Notes under the pieces: model-generated
Database searches by the model: none
The model's input: only the letters and a program-made list of their open reading frames with translations
What the model was told of the DNA's origin: nothing
Source of the DNA: an uncultured Pseudomonadota bacterium
GTDB lineage: Bacteria > Pseudomonadota > Alphaproteobacteria > Rs-D84
Length of the DNA stretch: 36,888 nt
NCBI GenBank assembly: GCA_902795435.1
Contig: CADBLE010000004.1
Coordinates: 135,601 to 172,488, forward strand
Direction of reading: 5' to 3'
Translations under genes and position numbers: made by a program
In this document: positions 30,832 through 36,888 of the stretch, one piece after another
How positions within the stretch are numbered: position 1 is the first letter of the stretch
How the letters are laid out: each line of letters starts with the position of its first letter

Positions 30832-32439
30832 ATGAAAGAAATAAAAAGTTTTTTAAGTATTGGTTTGGCGACACTTCTTATTTGTTGGTCGTCGTATGTT
30901 ATTTATGAAAGAATTCATAAGAAATATGAAGGTTTAGGGGTGGTGACTGATACCAATTATGGCAAGTTTTTGGCCAGCCAGCATGCTTTGTATATCAATG
31001 ATTTTGATTCTGCTCAAAAATTTATAGCAGATGTAAATGTTGATAATTCTTATGTTAAAAATGTAAAAAATTTGGCCAGTTTCTTTAATGGCCAAATGCC
31101 AGAAAACGCAGATTCGTTAAAGGGTGCAAAAGAGATATCTTCGCGTTTGATTTATGACGCGTATTTGATTCAGAACAACAAATGGAAAGAATTATACAAG
31201 GTTCATGAAAAAGATAAATCTGTTTTGTTTGCTTCGATTCGTATATTTGCAACTGCAAAACAAGGAAAAACAAAAGAAGCGTTAAAGTTTATAGATTCTT
31301 TGGATACGGCTGATTCATGGAAGGCGTTTTTGCGTGGTCAAATTGCGGTTCTGAATAATGATGTAAAGAAAGCGGCACTTGAATTCGCAGATGTTCATCC
31401 TGATTTTATGAATATAAACGATTATTTATATCTTATGTCGTTTTATCGTGAAAATAATATGACAGAAGACATGGATATCTTGCGTAATGATTTTACGGAT
31501 AAAGCAGGGGGCATGTTTGTTCTGGATTATCCTGAAATTCCAGATTGGTCAAATTATTCGGGTTATAAAAACAATATTTTGTTCAGTGTAATACAAACTG
31601 TATCTCATACCCAGATTATGTTGTTCACAGATTTGTCTTTGATGTTGTTGCGTTTTGGCCAGGTTATTTCTGATGGTTCAAATGCAGATGCGTTGAATTA
31701 TTATTTGGGACAATATTATTCATTTAACAATGGTGATTATAAATCTTCTTTTGACAAAGTTTCATATAAACATCCATTGTATTTATTTGGCCAGATGAAA
31801 ATTGCTGAAAAAACAAAAGATATAAAGGCGATTAAAAAGATAGCAGAAAAAAATCCTTTGTTTATTCCTGCGACAAATATAATTGTAAATTATTATATCA
31901 GAAATGGCGAAAAAAGACATGCACTGCGTATATTGAACAGGGCATTAAACCACGAAAATTTAACAGATTCTGCGCGTGTATATTTTCTGAAAAAAAGGGC
32001 TAATGTTTATTTGATGTTTGAAGAACCTAAAAAAGCGCAAAAAGATGTAGATGCTGTTATGGAAATAGATGACAGATTATTGAATGATGTATTGATGTTG
32101 CGCGCACGTATTTGGGTTCAATTAAACGAAAATTTAGACCAGGCAAACACATACGCGATGATGTTGGTGCAACGAAATACATCAAGTATTGCTGCGTGGG
32201 ATTTGTTGGGAACAGTTGTAGAAAAAAATGAAGGTGTAGATGCGGCATTGGGGGTTCTGAAACGTGTTGGCGAAATTGCTTCTAATACATCTTCTCTGTA
32301 TGAACATTTGGGCGATTTTTATATGAAAAAAGGTGACAAAGAAAAGGCACGTGCGTCTTATTTGCGTGCTATCGAATTATCAGATGATGGGTTGATTGTT
32401 TTGCCACGCGTCCAGAAAAAATTAAGGAAAGCAAAATGA
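30832..32439 (+). CDS. Membrane-anchored TPR protein
   Basis: The 535-residue protein has one N-terminal membrane helix (about 7-24, L-S-I-G-L-A-T-L-L-I-C-W-S-S-Y-V-I-Y) and a long helical domain predicted outside the cytoplasm. It ends in tetratricopeptide-like repeats; the last is clearest near residues 490-515 (Y-E-H-L-G-D-F-Y-M-K-K-G-D-K-E-K-A-R, Y-L-R-A-I-E-L). It fits general TPR scaffold proteins of Alphaproteobacteria, with no specific function assignable. Its ATG lies 25 bases from that of divergent rsmG and has no Shine-Dalgarno sequence. It overlaps gpsA by ATGA. Confidence 0.85.
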   Translation: MKEIKSFLSIGLATLLICWSSYVIYERIHKKYEGLGVVTDTNYGKFLASQHALYINDFDSAQKFIADVNVDNSYVKNVKNLASFFNGQMPENADSLKGAKEISSRLIYDAYLIQNNKWKELYKVHEKDKSVLFASIRIFATAKQGKTKEALKFIDSLDTADSWKAFLRGQIAVLNNDVKKAALEFADVHPDFMNINDYLYLMSFYRENNMTEDMDILRNDFTDKAGGMFVLDYPEIPDWSNYSGYKNNILFSVIQTVSHTQIMLFTDLSLMLLRFGQVISDGSNADALNYYLGQYYSFNNGDYKSSFDKVSYKHPLYLFGQMKIAEKTKDIKAIKKIAEKNPLFIPATNIIVNYYIRNGEKRHALRILNRALNHENLTDSARVYFLKKRANVYLMFEEPKKAQKDVDAVMEIDDRLLNDVLMLRARIWVQLNENLDQANTYAMMLVQRNTSSIAAWDLLGTVVEKNEGVDAALGVLKRVGEIASNTSSLYEHLGDFYMKKGDKEKARASYLRAIELSDDGLIVLPRVQKKLRKAK

Positions 32440-33299
32440 AAGTAGGTGTTTTTGGTGCTGGTGCGTGGGGAACCGCGTTGGCTTATACTTGTGCAAAATC
32501 TGGTAATGAAGTTATTCATTGGGGTTTTAATAACATTTTTGATGGTTTAATTGATTTGGTAAAACCAGAAAATGTTCACAGAACAGGTGATATGACCAAA
32601 TTACACGATTGTGAATATTGGTTGATTGTTACACCTGCGGCATTTTTCAGAGAAACTGTCCGTAAAATGAAAGAAGTTTTCAATGACCAACCAATTTTGA
32701 TTTGTACCAAGGGTATGGAGGGTGAATCTGGTCAATTTATGTCTGAAATTTTACACGAAGAAATTCCAGAATGTAAAAATTATGGTGTTTTATCGGGACC
32801 ACAATTTGCACGTGAAGTTGCAACTGGTATTCCAACAGGTTCAACATTGGCGGGTAATGAAATTGTTAGAAATGGCGGACATATCGCTTTGTCTGAACTT
32901 TATTTGCAAGATAGCACAGATGTTATTGGTGCGCAATTATGCGGTGTTGGTAAAAATGCGGTCGCATTGATTTCAGGTTATTTAACAATCAAGGCACATG
33001 GTGAAAATGAACGTGCATTGATATTTACACGTGCATGGGACGAAATTGTAGATATTGCCGTTGAAATGGGGGCAGATTGTGGCACTTTCCTTGGTTTGTG
33101 TGGGGTGGGGGATTTGTTCTTGTCTGCGACATCACCAACCAGTCGTAATTTTTCATCTGGCGAAGCGATTGCGCGTGGTGCACCTGTTACCGGCACGGTA
33201 GAGGGGATATTTGCCCTGCGTGGATTGATTCATCGCGCTGAAAAATTGGGTGTAAAAACACCTGTTTTGTGCGAAATGAAAGAAAAAATGTCGCTTTAA
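32436..33299 (+). CDS. gpsA: Glycerol-3-phosphate dehydrogenase [NAD(P)+] GpsA
   Basis: GpsA reduces dihydroxyacetone phosphate to sn-glycerol-3-phosphate for phospholipid synthesis. The nucleotide-binding motif G-A-G-A-W-G-T-A-L-A (7-16) opens the protein. S-G-P-Q-F-A-R-E-V, the catalytic-lysine region G-V-G-K-N-A-V-A-L-I-S-G and G-V-G-D-L-F-L-S-A-T-S-P-T-S-R-N follow. At 287 residues it is about 40 shorter than usual; loss is spread over the NAD domain and the C-terminus. It is translationally coupled to the TPR gene (ATGA). Confidence 0.94.
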   Translation: MKVGVFGAGAWGTALAYTCAKSGNEVIHWGFNNIFDGLIDLVKPENVHRTGDMTKLHDCEYWLIVTPAAFFRETVRKMKEVFNDQPILICTKGMEGESGQFMSEILHEEIPECKNYGVLSGPQFAREVATGIPTGSTLAGNEIVRNGGHIALSELYLQDSTDVIGAQLCGVGKNAVALISGYLTIKAHGENERALIFTRAWDEIVDIAVEMGADCGTFLGLCGVGDLFLSATSPTSRNFSSGEAIARGAPVTGTVEGIFALRGLIHRAEKLGVKTPVLCEMKEKMSL

Positions 33300-33362
33300 T
33301 CAAAAAAGTTTTTCCATAAATTTATTGCAAGATTTTGGATGTAAAAAATCTGGTCTAAAATC

Positions 33363-33390
33363 TTGCAAATAAATAAATATATTTTATAAT
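33363..33390 (+). promoter_or_regulatory. pnp promoter
   Basis: -35 TTGCAA (33363-33368), 16-bp spacer, -10 TATAAT (33385-33390). The -35 overlaps the right arm of an inverted repeat, GCAAGATTTT (33327-33336)/AAAATCTTGC (33357-33366), which might be an operator or an end-of-gpsA hairpin. Confidence 0.65.
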
Positions 33391-33403
33391 CACAATGTAA
33401 GCC

Positions 33404-33469
33404 GCGAAGACGAAATTATTCTTTCTTGTATTTGTGGAAAGAATACAAAAATGAATGATTTTTCTTCGC
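33404..33469 (+). promoter_or_regulatory. pnp 5' leader hairpin
   Basis: The roughly 105-nt leader can fold with a closing stem GCGAAGA (33404-33410)/TCTTCGC (33463-33469). Inside, ATTCTTTC (33418-33425) can pair with GAAAGAAT (33437-33444), or TTGTATT (33426-33432) with AATACAA (33442-33448), but not both. In E. coli, pnp is autoregulated through an RNase III-cut leader hairpin; this may be an equivalent. Confidence 0.5.
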
Positions 33470-33502
33470 ATAAATATAACTGAACAAAAAACGGAGAAAA
33501 AT

Positions 33503-35662
33503 ATGTTTGGTATTTTCAAAAAATCCGAAGGTCATGTTTTGAATAATCCAATAACTGTTGAATTCCAATATGGTGATGAAAAAGTTATTTTGGAAACAGG
33601 TCGTTTTGCAAAACAGGCAACGGGTGCTGTAATGGCAACAATGGGTGGCACAATGGTTTTAGCAACTGTATGTGCTGAAAAATCTGCAGTAGAAGGTCAA
33701 GATTTCTTTCCTTTGACTGTTGATTATCAAGAAAAATATGCCTCATCTGGTCGTATTCCAGGGGCACGTGATAGACGTGAAGGTAAAGCAAGCGTAAGCG
33801 AAACTTTGATTGCACGTTTGATTGACCGTCCAATTCGTCCATTGTTCCCAGAAACATTTAAAAACAAAGTTCAAATCATTGCCCAGGTATTTTCTTATGA
33901 CAAGAAAAATCAACCTGATATTTTGGCTATGATTGCGTCCAGTGCTGCATTGGCAATTTCTGGTGTTCCTTTCGAAGGACCAATTGGTGCCGCACGTGTT
34001 GGATATAAAGATGGTCAATATTTGTTAAACCCATCAAAGAAAGATTTGGAAACATCACAAATGGATTTGGTTGTTGCTGCAACAAAAGATGGTGTGTTGA
34101 TGGTTGAATCTGAAATCGGCGAATTAGATGAAAAAACAACATTGGGTGCTGTTAAATTTGGTTTTGACCAACAACAAACAGTTATCAATGCTATCAATGA
34201 ATTTGCTGAAAAAGCAGGTAAAGAACATTGGGCAACACCTGAACACAGCGAAGAATATATCGCTATGGAAAAAGATTTTGAACAATTTGCAGGCGAAATT
34301 GAAAACGCTTTGTTGATTAAAGAAAAATTGGTTCGTTTGGACACTTTATCTGAAATTCATACAAAAGCAAAAGCACGTATTGCGGAATTGTTCCCAGAAA
34401 CAACAACAGCAACATCTACATTGGAATCATGGGCTGATGAAATTGTAGAAAATATTACAGCACGTATTATGCGTGGTAATATTTTGGCTGGCAAACCACG
34501 TATTGACGGTCGTGATACAAAAACTGTTCGTCCAATTGAAATTGAATTGGGTGTTTTGCCACGTGCACATGGTTCTGCATTGTTCACTCGTGGTGAAACA
34601 CAGGCTCTTGTTTCTTTAACATTGGGCGGTAGCAAAGATGCATTACCAATTGAATCTTTAGATGGTGATTCTGAAAGAGATTTCATCTTGAATTATAATT
34701 TCCCAGGTTATTCCGTTGGTGAAGCAAAAGGTCTTAAATCCCCAGGTCGTCGTGAATTGGGACATGGTAATTTGGCATGGCGTGCGGTTCATCCAATGGT
34801 ACCAAGTCGCGAAGAATTTGATTATGTAATCCGTGTATGTTCTGATATTTTGGAATCTAACGGTTCATCTTCTATGGCGACAACATGTGGTGCTACATTG
34901 GCAATGATGGACGGTGGTGTTCCTATGAAACGTCCGGTTGCGGGTATCGCAATGGGTCTTATCAAAGAAGGTGATGATTATGCAATCTTGACCGATATTT
35001 TGGGTGACGAAGACCACCTTGGCGATATGGACTTTAAGGTAACTGGTACAGACAAAGGTATCACAGCATTACAGATGGATATTAAAATCACATCTATTAC
35101 CTTTGAAATTATGGAACATGCGCTGGCCCAGGCAAAAGATGGCCGTATGCATATTTTGGGCAAAATTGAAAAGGCTATCAAAGCCCCACGTAAAAATATT
35201 TCAGAATTTGCACCTCAGGCTTATTCAATGAAAATCAATCCTGACAAAGTTCGTGAAGTTATAGGCAAGGGTGGTTCTGTTATCCAGGCATTGACCCGTG
35301 AAACAAATACTCAAATTGATTTGGACGATGATGGTAATGTTAAAATCATGGCTTCTTCCAAAGAAGATGCAGAAGCAACAATTGCAAGAATCAAAGAAAT
35401 TGTTGCAGAACCAGAAGTTGGTGAAATCTATGAAGGTGTTGTTTCTGGTATCAAAGATTTTGGTTTGTTCGTAAAGATTCTGAAAAATTTTGAATCTTTG
35501 GTTCATATTTCTGAAATCACAGGCGAACGTATCGCAAAAATCGAAGATGCTAAATACAATGTCGGTGACAAGGTTTATGTAAGATACCTGGGCACAGATA
35601 AACGCGGTAAAACACGTATGTCTATGGTTGGTATAAACCAAAAAACTGGCAAAGAAGCCTAA
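33503..35662 (+). CDS. pnp: Polyribonucleotide nucleotidyltransferase (PNPase)
   Basis: PNPase is a trimeric 3'-5' phosphorolytic exoribonuclease and degradosome component. The start is the ATG at 33503 (CGGAG upstream; an open frame from 33455 has none). The 719-residue protein has two RNase PH domains (R-E-G-K-A and R-L-I-D-R-P-I-R-P-L-F in the first; F-P-G-Y-S-V-G-E and R-R-E-L-G-H-G in the second) with an all-helical domain between them. A KH domain (V-I-G-K-G-G) and an S1 domain (G-x-V-S-G-I-K-D-F-G-L-F-V, L-V-H-I-S-E-I) close it. rpsO is not adjacent. Confidence 0.98.
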   Translation: MFGIFKKSEGHVLNNPITVEFQYGDEKVILETGRFAKQATGAVMATMGGTMVLATVCAEKSAVEGQDFFPLTVDYQEKYASSGRIPGARDRREGKASVSETLIARLIDRPIRPLFPETFKNKVQIIAQVFSYDKKNQPDILAMIASSAALAISGVPFEGPIGAARVGYKDGQYLLNPSKKDLETSQMDLVVAATKDGVLMVESEIGELDEKTTLGAVKFGFDQQQTVINAINEFAEKAGKEHWATPEHSEEYIAMEKDFEQFAGEIENALLIKEKLVRLDTLSEIHTKAKARIAELFPETTTATSTLESWADEIVENITARIMRGNILAGKPRIDGRDTKTVRPIEIELGVLPRAHGSALFTRGETQALVSLTLGGSKDALPIESLDGDSERDFILNYNFPGYSVGEAKGLKSPGRRELGHGNLAWRAVHPMVPSREEFDYVIRVCSDILESNGSSSMATTCGATLAMMDGGVPMKRPVAGIAMGLIKEGDDYAILTDILGDEDHLGDMDFKVTGTDKGITALQMDIKITSITFEIMEHALAQAKDGRMHILGKIEKAIKAPRKNISEFAPQAYSMKINPDKVREVIGKGGSVIQALTRETNTQIDLDDDGNVKIMASSKEDAEATIARIKEIVAEPEVGEIYEGVVSGIKDFGLFVKILKNFESLVHISEITGERIAKIEDAKYNVGDKVYVRYLGTDKRGKTRMSMVGINQKTGKEA

Positions 35663-35679
35663 ATCAAAAATAAAAAAGG

Positions 35680-35705
35680 GTGGGCGATTTGTCGCCCACT
35701 TTTTT
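35680..35705 (+). terminator. pnp terminator
   Basis: Stem GTGGGCGA (35680-35687)/TCGCCCAC (35692-35699), TTTG loop, six T. Confidence 0.9.
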
Positions 35706-35729
35706 CAAGTCAAAAAAAAGGAAGATAAA

Positions 35730-36020
35730 ATGGATATGGAATCATTGATGGCCCAGGCCGAAATTATGCAAAAAAAGATTTCAGAAGCACAAGACAGTTT
35801 GGCACAAATGCATGTAAAGGGTATTTCTCAAAATGGTGCTGTGGTTGTTGGTATGACCGGTAAATATGATATAGAATCTGTTGTTATAAGTGATTCTGTG
35901 ATGTCATTGGGCGCGAAAGCGGTATCAGATTTGGCATTGTCTGCATTCAAAGACGCAAAAGAAAAAGCAGATGCGTTGATTGAAAAAGTAATGAATTCTG
36001 TCACAGGTGATGCGGAATAA
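35730..36020 (+). CDS. ebfC: YbaB/EbfC-family nucleoid-associated protein
   Basis: A small DNA-binding protein that forms tweezer-like dimers. The 96-residue length and layout fit: an N-terminal helix (M-D-M-E-S-L-M-A-Q-A-E-I-M-Q-K-K), central strands with G-K-Y-D-I-E-S-V-V-I-S, and a C-terminal helix (A-L-S-A-F-K-D-A-K-E-K-A). In many bacteria it lies between dnaX and recR; here neither is present. AAGGAAG precedes the ATG. It may depend on its own promoter, as a strong terminator separates it from pnp. Confidence 0.88.
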   Translation: MDMESLMAQAEIMQKKISEAQDSLAQMHVKGISQNGAVVVGMTGKYDIESVVISDSVMSLGAKAVSDLALSAFKDAKEKADALIEKVMNSVTGDAE

Positions 36021-36052
36021 TAAAATAAATGCCTTTCAGATTCAGTTTTTAC

Positions 36053-36080
36053 TGGACAAATAAAAAAAATAAGGTAATAT
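36053..36080 (+). promoter_or_regulatory. tRNA-Val(TAC) promoter
   Basis: -35 TGGACA (36053-36058), 16-bp spacer, -10 TAATAT (36075-36080), 12 bp before the tRNA. Confidence 0.55.
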
Positions 36081-36092
36081 AGGTATCGCTTT

Positions 36093-36169
36093 GGGTGTTT
36101 AGCTCAGTTGATTAGAGCATCTCGTTTACACCGAGAGGGTCAGGGGTTTGAGTCCCTTAACACCCACCA
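36093..36169 (+). tRNA. tRNA-Val (anticodon TAC)
   Basis: A 77-nt cloverleaf with encoded CCA: acceptor GGGTGTT/AACACCC, D arm GCTCAGTTGATTAGAGC, anticodon loop TTTACAC (anticodon TAC) and T arm with GTTTGAGTC. Confidence 0.95.
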
Positions 36170-36176
36170 GAAATTC

Positions 36177-36200
36177 AACCGACCTTTTGGTCGGTTTTTT
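36177..36200 (+). terminator. tRNA-Val terminator
   Basis: Stem AACCGACC (36177-36184)/GGTCGGTT (36189-36196), TTTT loop, T run. Confidence 0.9.
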
Positions 36201-36282
36201 ATTTTTATTTTTATCTGTTTTATGATACAATATTACCGATAATATTTAGGCGAAATCTTTAGACGAAGAATAGCGGAAAGAA

Positions 36283-36888
36283 ATGCGTAAAAGTATATAT
36301 TTAGGTTTGATAATATCAATATTTCCAAGCTTATGTTTGGCGGGGAATCCAAACAGGCCAAGATGGAACAACTTGAAAAATGTATGGGGTCAAGCAAAGG
36401 ATTAAAGATTGCGGGGATTTCAACATTGGGTTTAACTGCGGTTGGTGTTGCTGGTAATATAGCAGAAGCAAAAGTTATCCAAGATTACAATGACAGAATA
36501 GAAACAACCGACAAAAAGATAGAAAAAACAACGGCAGAAATAGAAGAAAAAAGGGCGGCCATAGAAGCAAAAGAAGAAGCCGAAGCAAAACGTATCGCAG
36601 CCGAAGAACAAGCCAAAAAAGAAGGTCGTATTTTACGCAACGTTGCAATGCAAGATATCGCCAGAATCAATAATGGTGGTTATAATGGCGACAAAGCGGT
36701 TTCACATGGATATATGCCAGAAAGATTGCCAGATGGGTTAAGAAGCCAATTCGCGAATGCTATGGTGAATTTTATATCAAGATGCCGTTCTTTAATTGGT
36801 CAATATGGAATAAAAGAAGTTTCTTTGAGTCCAAGTGTGCAAGAAAATTGGCGTCAATATTTGGGCGGTTCACCTTTGGCAGAAGATG
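36283..36888 (+). pseudogene. Secreted coiled-coil protein, signal peptide and body in different frames (partial at right edge)
   Basis: An ATG at 36283 with GGAAAG upstream starts a good Sec signal peptide (R-K-S-I-Y-L-G-L-I-I-S-I-F-P-S-L-C-L-A). That frame then gives an unconvincing tail and stops after about 40 codons. The frame two bases over is open from 36291 to the right edge. From E-S-K-Q-A-K-M-E-Q-L-E-K-C it encodes a hydrophobic stretch (A-G-I-S-T-L-G-L-T-A-V-G-V-A-G), a long Glu/Lys/Ala coiled coil and a helical C-terminal part. Adding one G to, or removing two from, the GGGG run at 36342-36345 would join them (L-C-L-A then E-S-K-Q). Either a sequencing indel, a recent mutation or a switch. 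In-frame ATGs at 36333 and 36363 could yield a cytoplasmic form. Confidence 0.6.

Noticed and set aside
36485..36670. Minus-strand frame opposite the right-end coiled-coil gene
   Set aside because: Antisense of a Glu/Lys/Ala-rich coiled coil, which routinely gives false Ser/Phe-rich frames.

Overview
The window is AT-rich, densely coded DNA that reads as a chromosomal segment of a reduced-genome, probably host-associated Alphaproteobacterium. The evidence is alphaproteobacterial-type SspB with a C-terminal ClpX-binding tail, ParA/ParB/RsmG, QueH, IF3, PNPase, FabD/FabG, MreB and Pal, together with short intergenic gaps and many stop/start overlaps. The long two-domain-type IleRS and the secreted Cys-rich proteins with a C-terminal InlB-like 'F-x-G-W' repeat recall uncultured gut Alphaproteobacteria (RF32/Enterousia-like). 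That placement is an inference and was not tested.

Layout. 1-5.1 kb: a partial minus-strand gene, mreB, then ileS-nth on the minus strand. 5.1-7.0 kb: two orphan plus-strand genes, a pair of small membrane-protein genes, a candidate structured RNA and tRNA-Thr. 7.0-10.4 kb: fabD-fabG-mnmG. 10.4-13.5 kb: tRNA-Val, then metG, a Cys-rich orphan and queH. 13.5-15.2 kb: tRNA-Cys-recF-sspB. 15.3-19.7 kb: a tolC-macA-macB(ATPase)-macB(permease) efflux operon. 20.0-21.2 kb: secreted Cys-rich protein 1. 21.3-25.2 kb: xseB-mutS-truB-rpsO (minus strand). 25.3-26.6 kb: a UDG-like gene and infC. 26.7-27.1 kb: pal. 27.1-28.46 kb: a frameshifted, 3'-truncated paralogue of the secreted protein. 28.5-30.8 kb: parB, parA, a parS-like site and rsmG. 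30.8-35.7 kb: a TPR protein, gpsA and pnp. 35.7-36.9 kb: ebfC, tRNA-Val and an incomplete secreted coiled-coil gene split between two frames.

The most unusual element is a leader-plus-gene module present twice (about 19.74-21.24 kb and 27.13-28.46 kb). Each copy has the same sigma70-type promoter, a short GTG reading frame containing an (AC)n microsatellite (10 versus 13 units), a stem-loop whose sequence differs but whose pairing is kept, and a perfect 18-bp intrinsic terminator placed between the promoter and the gene. A strong ribosome-binding site and a Sec-exported Cys-rich protein follow. Inside each protein gene lies an 84-90 bp patch of about 67% GC in which almost every codon differs between the copies, while a Cys-x3-Cys-x3-Cys frame and the flanks are kept. 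This looks like a conditionally or phase-variably expressed, locally hypervariable surface or secreted protein family.

Other points of interest are an AUU start for infC placed by its Shine-Dalgarno sequence, a diverged parS just upstream of parA, an approximately 220-nt candidate RNA with long-range pairing, two alternative hairpins in the pnp leader, and the scattering of normally clustered genes (mnmG away from rsmG-parAB; rpsO away from pnp; pal away from tol).
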